Below are positions 14,489 through 23,250 of a DNA stretch of 23,250 bases, one piece after another. Position 1 is the first letter of the stretch, and each line of letters opens with the position of its first letter. The stretch comes from an uncultured Clostridia bacterium (GTDB lineage: Bacteria > Bacillota > Clostridia > Peptostreptococcales > Anaerovoracaceae): positions 1 to 23,250 of the forward strand of contig CAKQVC010000004.1 of NCBI GenBank assembly GCA_934277655.1, given 5' to 3'. A model generated the notes under the pieces. The model was not told where the DNA came from, ran no database searches, and worked only from the letters and a program-made list of their open reading frames with translations. Both the position numbers and the translations under genes were made by a program.

Positions 14489-16240
14489 ATGTACACTGCA
14501 CTTTACAGAGCAGAACGACCGGAGGTTTTTGATGAAATCCTCGGTCAGGAACATATTTTAAAAATCTTAAAACATCAGATCCAATCCGATACCGTCAGTC
14601 ATGCCTATTTGTTTTGCGGTACCCGAGGCACCGGAAAGACTACCACAGCCAGGATTCTGGCCAAGGCAGTAAACTGTCTGGATGAAGATAAAGCAAACCG
14701 CCCATGCGGCAGATGCGCTCACTGCAGAAGCATCAAGGATGGCATATTTATGGACGTTATCGAGATTGATGCGGCTTCTAACAATGGAGTGGATAACATC
14801 CGGGAACTGCGCGAAAGCGTCAAATATCCACCGTCAGCAGGACGAAAAAAAGTATATATCATCGACGAAGTGCATATGCTGACAACCGGTGCTTTTAATG
14901 CACTGCTTAAGACGCTGGAAGAACCGCCGGAAAATGTTATGTTTATTCTGGCGACAACAGAGCCGCAGAAACTTCCTGCGACCATCCTTTCCAGATGCAT
15001 GCGGCTGGACTTTAAACGTGTGCCGCAGAATCTGCTGATGGAGGGAATGAAGCGTATCTGCAGTGATAAAGGGGTCGAGATTACGGACAGTGCTCTCCGG
15101 CTTCTGGCAAACTGTGCAGATGGCTCGGTACGAGATGGACTGAGCATTCTGGATCAGGTGCTTGCATCCGGCGAAAAGAAGATCGAACGGTCTGATGTCC
15201 TGGAATACATCGGATCGGCAGGCGAAGAATTCTATATCGAATTGACTGAGCTGGTGTCCCTGCATAAGGTACCGGAGGCTCTGGTAATGCTTGACAGTGC
15301 ACTTTCCGAGGGAAAAGACGCTAAGCAGCTGATGAAGGACTGGACGGCCCATTATCGTAATCTGATGGTTACGAAGTTTATAAAAAATCCGGAAGACATG
15401 TTGAACATGTCAGCTGAAAATATAGAAAAAATTGAGGAACAGAGCAGGCATATCAGCTTGGAGGAGATTAATAACGGTATTCTCCGGCTTTCCAGGGCAA
15501 TCAATGACGCGAGATGGTCGACACAGCCGAGGATCCTTTTGGAACTGGCAATGGTGGCAATTGCGACAGGACTTTTGGAAGACGAGGATCGTATCGGGGA
15601 AAGACGCAACGGAAACGGTCAGGCAGCGGGACGTGTGACGTCCCAGGCTCAGCCGTCCTGGCAGATGCAGATACAGCCGCAGAGGAACCTTGCAGGGCAG
15701 CAGGCAGGTGCCGGGATGCCGGTGATGGCAGATGCAGCCGCAGGAGTTCCTGTAAACCCACAGCGTTCAGAAGGTAAAAATGTAGATGAAAACTACAGGC
15801 CATCGGAACTGCAGTCTTCCGACAGACTGCCGGATATGCAGTCTGTACCAGTTACGGCAGGTGCAGCGGACTACAACCCTGAAAACGATGCTCTCTGGCA
15901 TACAGTGTTTGAACAGGGAGAGGATGAAGAGGGAAGCTTTAACCTGATACGGACGGGCACTTCGCTGGTTCATGTCGGCCAGAATGAATTTACCATAACT
16001 GCGAAGAGTGCTTTTGCAAAAAAATTTGCGGAACAGAAAAAAGACCAGCTTGAATCGCTGATGGAGCGAAATGTAGGACGACGCATGCGGATGGTGTGTA
16101 TCGAAGAAAGAGAGTGGGCGGCTATGGCAGACCAGAGCTTTGGCGTGGGCAGTGATTCCGGAAACAGCAAAGATCAGGAAATGGCACGCTTGGTTGAAGA
16201 GGCAGGAAAAGAACTGGGTATCGATATTACCCTTGAATAG
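14489..16240 (+). CDS. dnaX: DNA polymerase III subunit gamma/tau
   Basis: DnaX is the clamp-loader ATPase of the replisome. Residues about 1-220 form the AAA+ module: Walker A GTRGTGKT (44-51), a zinc site with Cys63, 73, 76 and 79, Walker B with DEVH (126-129), and sensor ATTEPQKLPATILSRC (about 155-170). A clamp-loader collar domain follows (about 225-365), then a Gln/Ala/Pro-rich linker (about 375-460) and a C-terminal tau-like domain. The 583-residue length fits full tau of Firmicutes. The ATG follows AAAGGGG. It is followed by ybaB and recR, the conserved order in Bacillus and Clostridia. Confidence 0.97.
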   Translation: MYTALYRAERPEVFDEILGQEHILKILKHQIQSDTVSHAYLFCGTRGTGKTTTARILAKAVNCLDEDKANRPCGRCAHCRSIKDGIFMDVIEIDAASNNGVDNIRELRESVKYPPSAGRKKVYIIDEVHMLTTGAFNALLKTLEEPPENVMFILATTEPQKLPATILSRCMRLDFKRVPQNLLMEGMKRICSDKGVEITDSALRLLANCADGSVRDGLSILDQVLASGEKKIERSDVLEYIGSAGEEFYIELTELVSLHKVPEALVMLDSALSEGKDAKQLMKDWTAHYRNLMVTKFIKNPEDMLNMSAENIEKIEEQSRHISLEEINNGILRLSRAINDARWSTQPRILLELAMVAIATGLLEDEDRIGERRNGNGQAAGRVTSQAQPSWQMQIQPQRNLAGQQAGAGMPVMADAAAGVPVNPQRSEGKNVDENYRPSELQSSDRLPDMQSVPVTAGAADYNPENDALWHTVFEQGEDEEGSFNLIRTGTSLVHVGQNEFTITAKSAFAKKFAEQKKDQLESLMERNVGRRMRMVCIEEREWAAMADQSFGVGSDSGNSKDQEMARLVEEAGKELGIDITLE

Positions 16241-16332
16241 AAGAGCAGGCTTGCAGGAAATCTGCAGGCTGAGAAAATAAAGAAAACAGAAAAATAAAGT
16301 GTTTGACAGAAACAGAAAATGGAGGAATTACA

Positions 16333-16689
16333 ATGGGAAAAGGAATGAGAGCCGGTAAAAAACCGTCAGCTGGTGGCGGCAATATGCAGAAACAGCTTCA
16401 GCAGATGCAGGCAATGCAGAGAAAAATGGAAATGATGCAGGCTGAGATCGAGGAAAAAGAAGTGGAAACGACTGCAGGCGGTGGAGCTGTAGCAGTAACT
16501 GTAAATGGAAAAAAAGAAATCGTGAAGCTGACTATCCAGCCGGAGGCATGCGATCCAGATGATGTGGAAATGTTGCAGGATCTGATCATCGTTGCTGTTA
16601 ACGAAGGACTACGCCAGATTGACGAGATTTCCAATACAGAAATGAGCAAGCTGACAGGTGGACTGAATATTCCGGGACTTGGTCTGTAA
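16333..16689 (+). CDS. ybaB: YbaB/EbfC nucleoid-associated protein
   Basis: The 118-residue protein starts at ATG 16333, with GGAGG 7 nt upstream; an in-frame TTG at 16303 lies before that ribosome binding site and is rejected. It has a Met/Gln-rich N-terminal helix (QKQLQQMQAMQRKMEMMQ, about 19-36), then the YbaB core (TAGGGAVAVTVNGKKEIVKLTI) and a C-terminal MSKLTGGLNIPGL. YbaB dimers bind DNA with little sequence preference and co-occur with RecR. It lies 92 nt after dnaX and 12 nt before recR. Confidence 0.95.
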   Translation: MGKGMRAGKKPSAGGGNMQKQLQQMQAMQRKMEMMQAEIEEKEVETTAGGGAVAVTVNGKKEIVKLTIQPEACDPDDVEMLQDLIIVAVNEGLRQIDEISNTEMSKLTGGLNIPGLGL

Positions 16690-16701
16690 AGGTTTCCGAT
16701 C

Positions 16702-17301
16702 ATGAGACAATATCCGAAACCACTGGCAAAATTAATTAATGAATTATCCAAGCTTCCGGGAATCGGATCAAAGACTGCACAGAGACTGGCATTCCATATT
16801 CTATCGCTGGATATGGAGGAAGCAGGCAGACTGGCAGATGCCATTACGACAGCAAAACAGCAGCTCAGATACTGTTCTGTCTGCGGCAATCTGACAGATC
16901 AGGATCCCTGTGTGATCTGCAGTGATCCAGACAGAAAGAAGGATGTCATCTGCGTGGTAGAAAGCCCGCGGGATGTGATGGCAATGGAACGGATCAAGGA
17001 ATTCCACGGTCAGTATCATGTTCTGCATGGCGTCATTTCTCCAATGGAGGGAATCGGGCCTGAGGACATCAACCTGAAATCCCTGATCCAGAGACTTCAG
17101 GCTGAAGATGTCCGGGAGCTGATCATCGCAACAAATCCTAATATTGAAGGAGAAGCGACCGCCATGTATATTGCAAGGCTGATCAAACCGGCGGGCATTA
17201 AAGTGACCAGGATTGCCCATGGTATTCCGGTTGGAGGAGACCTGGAATACGCAGATGAAGTAACTCTTCTGAAAGCAATGGAGGGAAGAAGAGAGCTTTA
17301 A
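16702..17301 (+). CDS. recR: Recombination mediator RecR
   Basis: RecR acts with RecO (and RecF) to load RecA at gaps. The 199-residue length is standard. It has an N-terminal helix-hairpin-helix ([17 protein letters not shown], 18-34) and a C4 zinc finger with Cys58, 61, 70 and 73. A Toprim domain follows ([14 protein letters not shown], about 85-98; [17 protein letters not shown], about 141-157), then the C-terminal Walker-like segment ([16 protein letters not shown]). The gap to ybaB is 12 nt. The gene normally continues into yaaL and bofA, but here yaaL is on the other strand. Confidence 0.97.
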   Translation: MRQYPKPLAKLINELSKLPGIGSKTAQRLAFHILSLDMEEAGRLADAITTAKQQLRYCSVCGNLTDQDPCVICSDPDRKKDVICVVESPRDVMAMERIKEFHGQYHVLHGVISPMEGIGPEDINLKSLIQRLQAEDVRELIIATNPNIEGEATAMYIARLIKPAGIKVTRIAHGIPVGGDLEYADEVTLLKAMEGRREL

Positions 17302-17346
17302 GTTTTGAAGGAATTGTACAGCCAGTTTTGACGGAATGTACCGCTT

Positions 17347-17556
17347 TCACAAGGAAAGATTTTTTTCCTTTGCAATCTTCAGCAGATAGGAATAGCGTGT
17401 CCGTGCGGCCAGCAGGTTGTAGGAAGCATAGTCGATCGCCATATTGTCAGTCAGCTGATTGAATTCTGCGACAGCAAGATCCAGCTGCGAGCGGGCGGTT
17501 TTTATGGATTTATACAGCATCTCGTCTTCGATGCATAATTTGGAGCTGCATTTCAT
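17347..17556 (-). CDS. yaaL: YaaL-like DUF2508 protein, inverted relative to recR and bofA
   Basis: A 69-residue, mostly helical protein. Its core (IKTARSQLDLAVAEFNQLTD, then an IDYASYN and a YSYLLKIAKEK block) matches the DUF2508/YaaL pattern of two helices with a conserved DYxxY and ARYSYLL motif. Function is unknown. In B. subtilis the order is dnaX-yaaK-recR-yaaL-bofA, all co-directional; here the gene occupies the expected slot but runs the opposite way. The ATG is preceded by AAAGGTGTGAT, an adequate ribosome binding site. Its stop is 45 nt from the recR stop (convergent). Confidence 0.8.
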   Translation of the reverse strand: MKCSSKLCIEDEMLYKSIKTARSQLDLAVAEFNQLTDNMAIDYASYNLLAARTRYSYLLKIAKEKNLSL

Positions 17557-17745
17557 AAGTTATCACACCTTTCTCGGAAACTTAATATTATTATCGGACA
17601 ATTAATTCTATTTTATTCCAAGAATACATAGTTTATTACGAAAGAACGCTTATGGCAGAGGTTCATAGTAAGATGTGCAGTGTCTGCAAGAAGACGATCA
17701 CGTGCATGGCAAGACGGAGCGCATGATTTTTAGGGGGATTTTGGC

Positions 17746-18009
17746 ATGGGAACAGAAATGGGAGTCTTTTTAACTTATGCAGGGGCAGTCGTGTTGATTT
17801 TTCTTATCGGGAAAATCTTTCTCTGGCCCTTGAAGCTGGTATTGAAATTGGTGCTGAACAGCATTGCGGGAGCTTTTCTAATTTTAATCGTGAATTTGCT
17901 TGGGGCAGCTTTTCATGTGATGATACCGCTTAATTTTATCAGTGCGGTCATTGTGGGGATCCTGGGGATCCCGGGGGCAGTGCTGATGCTGATCTTGAAC
18001 ATGATCTGA
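17746..18009 (+). CDS. bofA: BofA-family protein (pro-sigma-K processing inhibitor)
   Basis: The 87-residue integral membrane protein has hydrophobic segments at about 8-25 and 36-56, and ends with the family signature MIPLNFISAVIVGILGIPG. In B. subtilis BofA with SpoIVFA holds the SpoIVFB protease inactive until the forespore signal arrives. BofA is found in endospore formers with and without the sigma-K checkpoint. The ATG follows AGGGGGA. It is 189 nt from the inverted yaaL and divergent from it, so it must have its own promoter, which I could not pick out with confidence. YitT follows after 177 nt. Confidence 0.88.
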   Translation: MGTEMGVFLTYAGAVVLIFLIGKIFLWPLKLVLKLVLNSIAGAFLILIVNLLGAAFHVMIPLNFISAVIVGILGIPGAVLMLILNMI

Positions 18010-18046
18010 TGAGAGTCTGCAGATAAGATATAGCAGGAAAGAAGAA

Positions 18047-18062
18047 TTCCCACGGATGGGAA
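18047..18062 (+). repeat. Small hairpin between bofA and the YitT gene
   Basis: TTCCCA-CGGA-TGGGAA is a perfect 6-bp stem with a tetraloop and no T-run. Nothing else clear is seen in this gap. Confidence 0.35.
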
Positions 18063-18186
18063 CAGAAAGTAAGATAAATGGTAAAGTGCGGCAGCAGAGA
18101 TTTTGCGGTAAAATGAAAAAAGAAAAGGATACTGTGCGAAAAGACAGACTGCTGTGAAAAAGAGAAACGAGGTAGAAAAATTTAAA

Positions 18187-19059
18187 ATGTTATCGGATAA
18201 TAAAAAGACAATTCGAAACGAAATCGTTATGTTTCTGAGTTTGACGTTGGCAGCGGTAATTGTCGCGTTTAACCTTAGAAGTTTTGTTCGTACGGGAGGG
18301 CTGTTCCCGGGAGGATTCAGCGGACTTACGATTCTGATCCAGCAGGTATTTCAGAAATTTTTCAGCCTTCAGGTGCCATATTCGGCAATCTACATGCCTT
18401 TGAATCTGGTGCCGGCTTACATTGGATTTAAGTATATCGGTAAACGATTTACCCTATACTCTTTTTATCTGGTGTTTCTGTCCAGTATTTTGACAGATTT
18501 ATTTCCGCCGATCACGATCACGTATGACTCACTTCTGGTAGCTGTCTTTGGAGGATTGCTAAACGGCATTGCCATGAGTATCTGCCTGATCAGCGGGGCA
18601 AGCGGCGGTGGAACGGATTTTATCGCCATCTATTTTTCTGAAAAAAAGGGAATTGATGCGTGGAATTATGTGCTGATCGCCAATGCAGTCATATTGGTAA
18701 CGGCAGGAATTTTATTCGGCTTTGACAAAGCGCTGTACTCCATTATTTATCAGTTTACATCGACACAGGTTATACAGACGTTGTTTAAACGGTACCAAAA
18801 AGATACCCTGCTGATCATAACCAGTCAGCCTGCGGCAGTTTATGGAAAGATCAGAGAGCTGACGCATCATGATGCAACGCTGATCGAAGGCCTGGGGTGC
18901 TATGAAGCAACCCAGAGGTATATCTTGTATTCGGTTATCGGCAGAGAACAGGTAGATAAAGTCATCAGTGCTATTAAGCATATTGACGAAAAAGCTTTTG
19001 TAAATGTCATTAAAACTGAGCAGATAAACGGACGTTTTTATAAGGCGCCGACGAGATAA
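18187..19059 (+). CDS. YitT-family membrane protein with DUF2179 domain
   Basis: A 290-residue protein from ATG 18187. The N-terminal two thirds (about 10-190) have five or six hydrophobic helices and the family motifs GGLFPGGFSGL and SGASGGGTDFIA. The C-terminal DUF2179 domain (about 205-288) contains ITSQPAAV and INGRFYKAP. YitT proteins are common in Firmicutes as paralogues, and their transport or regulatory role is unproven. An in-frame GTG at 18154 would add 11 residues but has no ribosome binding site. The ATG has GAGGT about 13 nt upstream, a long spacing, so the start is uncertain. tilS begins directly after the stop. Confidence 0.88.
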   Translation: MLSDNKKTIRNEIVMFLSLTLAAVIVAFNLRSFVRTGGLFPGGFSGLTILIQQVFQKFFSLQVPYSAIYMPLNLVPAYIGFKYIGKRFTLYSFYLVFLSSILTDLFPPITITYDSLLVAVFGGLLNGIAMSICLISGASGGGTDFIAIYFSEKKGIDAWNYVLIANAVILVTAGILFGFDKALYSIIYQFTSTQVIQTLFKRYQKDTLLIITSQPAAVYGKIRELTHHDATLIEGLGCYEATQRYILYSVIGREQVDKVISAIKHIDEKAFVNVIKTEQINGRFYKAPTR

Positions 19060-20589
19060 ATGGAAACGATGTTGAGGAAAGTTAAGGAGACAATTCAGAA
19101 AAATCATTTGATCGATCATGATATGCACATTGTTTTGGGGCTCTCAGGGGGCCCCGACTCCATGTGCCTTTTTGATGTTTTATGCGAATTTGCAGAAGAC
19201 TGGAATCTTAAGATTTATCCGGTTCATGTCAACCACAGGTTCCGGCCGGGTGACGCAGAAAAGGATCAGGAATATGTAGAAAAATTCTGCATGGCGAGAG
19301 GTTGGCCTTGCAGGAGTTTTATCTATGACTGTGTGGATATCGCCAGAGAAGAAAATCTGACCAGCGAGGAGGCAGGGCGAAAAGTCCGCTACCAGTCTTT
19401 TTTCAGACAGGCCTCTGATCTGATGAAAAAAGGGATTCCTGCCGAAAAAATTCGGGTTGCGGTTGCACAGAATGCCAGGGATCAGGCAGAAACCATCTTG
19501 TTCCGTGTGATACGAGGAACTGGAACCGATGGACTGGCGGGAATTGCTTATTTGCGATATGAAATGGTCGAGAATGAAAAAATAGGGATCATAAGGCCTC
19601 TTTTAGATGTGGACCGCCCGGAGATTGAAGAATATTGTGTGATGCGAAATCTTAACCCGCGCATCGACCATACCAATCAGGAAACGGTGTATACGCGAAA
19701 TAAAATCCGGCTGATGCTGCTTCCGCTTCTGGAAAAAAATTTCAACCCGGCAGTTGTTTCAACTGTGGGAAGACTGGGTAAAATAGCTTCGATGGATCGA
19801 GATTTTATTGAAACTGCTGCGCGAAATGCGTTTGAAACATGCTGGAATGAAGAAGAGCAGGCATTTGATACTGAAAAGCTTGCGAAGCTGCATCCGTCGG
19901 TGCGTTTTCGTGTATATCAGCTCATGCTGAAAAAACTGGGATTTTATGAAGGGCTTACCATGGCACAGATGGACACGATCGAGAAAATCCGGGAATCGTC
20001 CAGCCCATCTGCAGCTGCATGTTTGAACGGATTTGTCACAGTCAGCCGCATGTATGATAAATTGAAGTTTTTTATCAGGAAAGAAAATAAATTAAAAAAA
20101 CAGACAGACAGTTCAAATGTGGAAACCGGAAAAGTATCTGAGCGAGTATTCGAAGATGAACAGCGGATTTATATTCTGAAAAAGATAGGAGCGAGTGAAT
20201 ATGAAAAGCTCCATCCGTTGAAAGAAGGCGTGGCAAGAGGTGTTTTCCGGGGGGAGCAGGTTGTGCAGCCTGGATGCTTTGAAAAACTGGAGGTTCGCTT
20301 CAGGCAGGAGGGCGATTTTCTGACTATCCGGAGTCAATGCGGAGAGATAAAAAGGAAGAAACTACAGGATTTCCTGGTAGATGAAAAAGTACCGCGGCTA
20401 TATCGCGACGAAATCTGTGTACTGGCACTGGGACATCATGTGCTTTGGGTACTGCCGTCTGCACATTTTTCGAAACCGGTGCTAAAAGAAAAAGGACGCT
20501 TTTCGGCGAACCTTACAGAAGATAGAAAGAGTGCTTCGGACATAGAAGAATCCATAATTATTCTTGAAGTTTCACAAAAAATATGTTAG
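19060..20589 (+). CDS. tilS: tRNA(Ile)-lysidine synthetase
   Basis: TilS converts C34 of tRNA-Ile(CAU) to lysidine using ATP and lysine, so that the tRNA reads AUA. The 509-residue protein has the N-type PP-loop SGGPDS (29-34), HVNHRFRPGD (about 56-65), TSEEAGRKVRY (about 103-113), and ARDQAETILFRVIRGTG (about 140-156). Linker and C-terminal TilS domains follow (GDFLTIRSQCGEIKRKKLQDF near 420-440). The ATG abuts the YitT stop (TAAATG) without a clear ribosome binding site, so translation is probably coupled. A second ATG at 19069 gives an N terminus closer to family norm. It precedes ftsH, but the hpt gene often found between them is missing. Confidence 0.95.
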   Translation: METMLRKVKETIQKNHLIDHDMHIVLGLSGGPDSMCLFDVLCEFAEDWNLKIYPVHVNHRFRPGDAEKDQEYVEKFCMARGWPCRSFIYDCVDIAREENLTSEEAGRKVRYQSFFRQASDLMKKGIPAEKIRVAVAQNARDQAETILFRVIRGTGTDGLAGIAYLRYEMVENEKIGIIRPLLDVDRPEIEEYCVMRNLNPRIDHTNQETVYTRNKIRLMLLPLLEKNFNPAVVSTVGRLGKIASMDRDFIETAARNAFETCWNEEEQAFDTEKLAKLHPSVRFRVYQLMLKKLGFYEGLTMAQMDTIEKIRESSSPSAAACLNGFVTVSRMYDKLKFFIRKENKLKKQTDSSNVETGKVSERVFEDEQRIYILKKIGASEYEKLHPLKEGVARGVFRGEQVVQPGCFEKLEVRFRQEGDFLTIRSQCGEIKRKKLQDFLVDEKVPRLYRDEICVLALGHHVLWVLPSAHFSKPVLKEKGRFSANLTEDRKSASDIEESIIILEVSQKIC

Positions 20590-20592
20590 AAT
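20564..20592 (+). promoter_or_regulatory. Probable ftsH promoter inside the end of tilS
   Basis: TTGAAG (20564-20569), 17 nt, TAGAAT (20587-20592) with an upstream TG (extended -10). The -10 overlaps the tilS stop codon. An inverted repeat ATGTTA/TAACAT (20583-20588 with 20597-20602) covers the -10. Confidence 0.6.
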
Positions 20593-20763
20593 ACTATAAC
20601 ATGTTTGTTTCACTATACAAAGAAAAAGAAGAGAAAATGCATGGATAAAACTGTGATCCGTGCAGACAGAAAGAACGAGGCAGACAATGCTGAACAATGA
20701 CAGTAAGGTAGAGAACATAAATATAGAAAAATTCAGTATAGAAAATAATGAGAGGGGAATAAC

Positions 20764-22899
20764 GTGAAAAAATTTGCAAAGAATATCAGCATTTATCTGA
20801 TTCTTTTTCTGGTCGTGCTCATGGTAGCAACCTTTTATAAAGGATTGGACGCAGATCAGAAAACTGTAAAAGAAGTGTCATTTTCCAAGTTTGCGCAAAT
20901 GGTACAACAGGAACAGATTACTGAAATTGAAATTGAAAGCACGAAATTGACAGGTGTTGTAGACAAAGATAACTGGGTTTACGCTTATGCACCTTCCGCG
21001 TTGGAAATCAACTGGCTGGAGCAGAACTACATCTTTCCGATGATGGAAGATGGCAAGATTTCGGAACTGTCAAGTCCGAAACCAGATACTGGTTCGTTCC
21101 TGCTTTCGATGTTGCCAAATATCATCTTAATCGGGGCATTGATCTTCCTGTTCTATATCATGATGAACAACGGCGGGAACGGAAAAGCCTTTCAGTTTGC
21201 CAAGTCCAGGGCGAAACTGGTAAAGGGAGGCGACCGTAAAATTACTTTTGATGATGTAGCCGGCCTGGAAGAGGAAAAACAGGAGCTGGAAGAGGTTGTA
21301 GACTTCCTCAAGGATCCGCGCAAGTACAAGGAGCTGGGTGCAAGGATTCCGAAAGGTATTCTGCTCGTAGGGCCTCCTGGAACCGGTAAAACTTATATTT
21401 CAAAGGCAACCGCAGGCGAGGCAGGTGTTCCGTTCTTTACGATCAGTGGATCAGACTTCGTTGAAATGTTCGTCGGAGTCGGCGCTTCCAGAGTCAGAGA
21501 CTTGTTCGATCAGGCCAAGAAGAATGCACCTTGTATCGTATTTATCGACGAAATTGATGCGGTGGGCCGTAAGCGTGGAGCCGGAATCGGTGGTGGCCAC
21601 GATGAAAGAGAACAGACATTGAACCAGTTGCTGGTTGAAATGGACGGATTTGCAGAAAATTCGGGGATCATCATCCTTGCAGCAACCAACCGCCCTGACG
21701 TTCTCGATCCGGCACTTTTAAGACCGGGCAGATTTGACCGACAGGTTGTAATCGGGATTCCGGACGTAAAGGGCCGCGAAGAAATCATTAAAGTTCATGC
21801 GAAGAACAAGCCGCTGGCAGAAGACGTTACTCCGAAAGTGCTGGCGAGAAGAACGATGGGTTCGACTCCGGCTGATCTGGAGAACATCCTGAATGAAGCG
21901 GCACTGATCACTGCCCGCAGAAACGGCAGATTTATCCGCATGGAAGAAATAGAAGAGGCTATCCGTAAGGTTCAGATGGGACCTGCGAAGAAGTCGAAAG
22001 TTGTATCGGAAGAAGAGAAGAAGCTGACGGCTTATCATGAAGCAGGTCATGCTATTGTTGCAAGATCACTTCCAAAACATATGCCGATTCATGAAGTAAC
22101 GATCATTCCGAGAGGAAGAGCCGGCGGATATACCATGTATCTTCCGGAAGATGACAACCTGTTCGATACGAAAGGTTCCATGTATAATCACATCATTTCC
22201 TGCATGGGAGGCCGTGTTGCTGAACAGTTGAAACTGGATGATATCTCCATCGGAGCGTCCGGCGACATCAAGCAGGCAACTTCTATTGCCAGGGAGATGG
22301 TTACCAGATACGGATTCAGCGAAAAACTGGGTGCTGTTAATTACGGGGCAGAAGATGAGGTATTCTTAGGCAATGACTTTACTGCACATAAGAATTATTC
22401 TGAATTTACTGCACAGGAAATTGACCAGGAAATTAAACGCATCATTGACGAGGCATATGCAAAGGCAACGGAAATTCTGTCAGAACACGATGAGACTCTG
22501 GAAAGAATTGCGAAAGCCCTGCTTCTGGTTGAAACTATTGACGGACAGCAGTTTGAAGACCTTTATACAGGTAAGATCACAGCAGAGGATTTAAAAGAAA
22601 GCGTTGATAAAGCTGATGAGGAAAAGAAAGCAAAAGACGCACAGGAAGCCGCAGAACGCGAAGAACTCCGTAAAGAGGAAGAACGCCGTCTGATGGAAGA
22701 ACTGAAAAAATATGATGAAGACTACCTCGATAGTGAAGAAAACTCCGAGGCAGCAAAACATGATACAGCTGAAGAGGATGCCGGTGCAGCCGAAGCAGAA
22801 ACAGCCGTTCAGTCTGATAAAACAGACTCTGAAAACCCTGAAAAGCTTGACAGACCGGAGCAAACGGAAGCCAACCATTCTGAGGATGAGGAGCAATAA
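20764..22899 (+). CDS. ftsH: ATP-dependent zinc metalloprotease FtsH
   Basis: The 711-residue membrane AAA+ protease degrades misfolded and regulatory membrane and cytosolic proteins. It has two N-terminal membrane helices (about 7-24 and 111-134) flanking a small outer domain. Walker A GPPGTGKT is at 203-210, Walker [11 protein letters not shown] is near 260, and the second region of homology with Arg fingers (LLRPGRFDR) is near 320. The zinc site HEAGH (425-429) is followed by the peptidase domain. Residues about 605-711 form a charged, mostly acidic low-complexity tail, longer than in many FtsH proteins. The start is GTG with GAGAGGGG upstream; no better in-frame ATG is nearby. The next gene overlaps its stop by one base. 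Confidence 0.97.
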   Translation: MKKFAKNISIYLILFLVVLMVATFYKGLDADQKTVKEVSFSKFAQMVQQEQITEIEIESTKLTGVVDKDNWVYAYAPSALEINWLEQNYIFPMMEDGKISELSSPKPDTGSFLLSMLPNIILIGALIFLFYIMMNNGGNGKAFQFAKSRAKLVKGGDRKITFDDVAGLEEEKQELEEVVDFLKDPRKYKELGARIPKGILLVGPPGTGKTYISKATAGEAGVPFFTISGSDFVEMFVGVGASRVRDLFDQAKKNAPCIVFIDEIDAVGRKRGAGIGGGHDEREQTLNQLLVEMDGFAENSGIIILAATNRPDVLDPALLRPGRFDRQVVIGIPDVKGREEIIKVHAKNKPLAEDVTPKVLARRTMGSTPADLENILNEAALITARRNGRFIRMEEIEEAIRKVQMGPAKKSKVVSEEEKKLTAYHEAGHAIVARSLPKHMPIHEVTIIPRGRAGGYTMYLPEDDNLFDTKGSMYNHIISCMGGRVAEQLKLDDISIGASGDIKQATSIAREMVTRYGFSEKLGAVNYGAEDEVFLGNDFTAHKNYSEFTAQEIDQEIKRIIDEAYAKATEILSEHDETLERIAKALLLVETIDGQQFEDLYTGKITAEDLKESVDKADEEKKAKDAQEAAEREELRKEEERRLMEELKKYDEDYLDSEENSEAAKHDTAEEDAGAAEAETAVQSDKTDSENPEKLDRPEQTEANHSEDEEQ

Positions 22900-23250
22900 T
22901 GAAAGTCACAGTTAAAGATTGTTTACAATTAGAATCTTTTCGAAAATGTATCGTTGTAGCTGGAGAGAGAAGCATGGACAACCGGGTAAAATCGGTTTCC
23001 GTTATGGATGCACAGAGTCCGGAAGAAGCTGTAAGATGCAGTGGACATCCGGATGCTATGGTGCTTACTACCTTTGCAGGGATGCGTGAAGATATCCGCC
23101 GTCAGTGCGAATCGATGCGGGAGCTGGCAAGAGCAGGAATTTCTGCACTTGTGATCTTTCAGCGGGAACGCCATGCGATAACGAAGCAGTTAGAGCCGGC
23201 GTTGATCACAACGGCTGATGAAGTCGGACTTCCACTGATCGTTATGGTTG
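22899..23250 (+). CDS. PucR-type regulator, N-terminal domain (3' partial)
   Basis: The ATG at 22899 overlaps the ftsH TAA (TAATG), so translation is probably coupled. The frame is open to the window end, about 117 residues. The N terminus begins [14 protein letters not shown], followed by VVAGERSMDNRVKSVSVMDA, then DAMVLTTFAG and a segment ending ADEVGLPLIV. This is the PucR N-terminal ligand domain, known from purine-catabolism regulators and usually followed by a C-terminal helix-turn-helix that lies outside the window. The inducer is unknown and a role in purine use is only a guess; the partner ftsH does not suggest one. Confidence 0.8.
   Translation, partial: MKVTVKDCLQLESFRKCIVVAGERSMDNRVKSVSVMDAQSPEEAVRCSGHPDAMVLTTFAGMREDIRRQCESMRELARAGISALVIFQRERHAITKQLEPALITTADEVGLPLIVMV

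Noticed and set aside
14845..14853. A-rich slippery run (AAAAAAAG) in dnaX as a tau/gamma frameshift site
   Set aside because: It falls near residue 120, within the ATPase domain, far from where a gamma product would end, and no stimulating stem is obvious.
17652..17726. 24-residue Cys-containing micro-frame (CSVCKKTITC) upstream of bofA
   Set aside because: No ribosome binding site precedes its ATG; it is too short to support without conservation.
1..23250. CRISPR arrays, insertion sequences, prophage or toxin-antitoxin modules
   Set aside because: No regularly spaced repeats, transposase genes, phage genes or paired toxin-antitoxin frames were found on either strand.

Overview
The window looks like ordinary chromosome of an anaerobic, endospore-forming low-GC Firmicute of class Clostridia. 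Three things point there: gene content (SpoIIQ-like LytM protein, BofA, YaaL, YitT, a TGS-domain nucleoside kinase, a Rpn-type nuclease tail), consensus sigma-A-like promoters with 17-nt spacers, and strong purine-rich ribosome binding sites. No integrase, transposase, CRISPR array, phage gene or defence island is present, so most of it is housekeeping DNA. I found no clear new multi-gene system. The least explained signals are structured leaders and intergenic RNAs, plus a few odd proteins.

Layout. 1-570: 3' end of a Rpn-family nuclease gene, then tRNA-Gly(CCC) on the minus strand with its own promoter and terminator. 571-2897: a SpoIIQ-like M23 protein (-) with a sigma-F-like promoter, divergent from a PLP aminotransferase (+) that has a long leader rich in inverted repeats. 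2898-3816: a PC4/YdbC-type single-strand nucleic-acid binding protein with an unusual acidic tail. 3779-7818: purine biosynthesis, with purB-purA (-) divergent from purC (+) and two perfect consensus promoters back to back. 7819-8373: convergent 3' ends and a small DUF378 membrane protein. 8374-14107: a nucleoside-salvage cluster on the plus strand: TGS-domain nucleoside kinase, psuK, psuG, then a secreted 5'-nucleotidase-like protein with a degenerate metal site, preceded by a structured intergenic RNA. 14161-14438: SRP RNA. 14489-18009: dnaX-ybaB-recR, inverted yaaL, bofA. 18187-23250: YitT-family protein, tilS, ftsH, and the start of a PucR-type regulator.

How the parts relate. PurA and PurB make AMP from IMP, and PurB also acts one step after PurC in IMP synthesis, so the divergent unit covers linked steps. 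PsuK and PsuG recycle pseudouridine to uracil and ribose 5-phosphate, next to a nucleoside kinase. DnaX, YbaB and RecR form the conserved replication/repair block, with the SRP RNA gene just upstream. BofA and SpoIIQ act on opposite sides of forespore signalling. FtsH and TilS are the usual neighbours, but the hpt gene often found between them is absent here.
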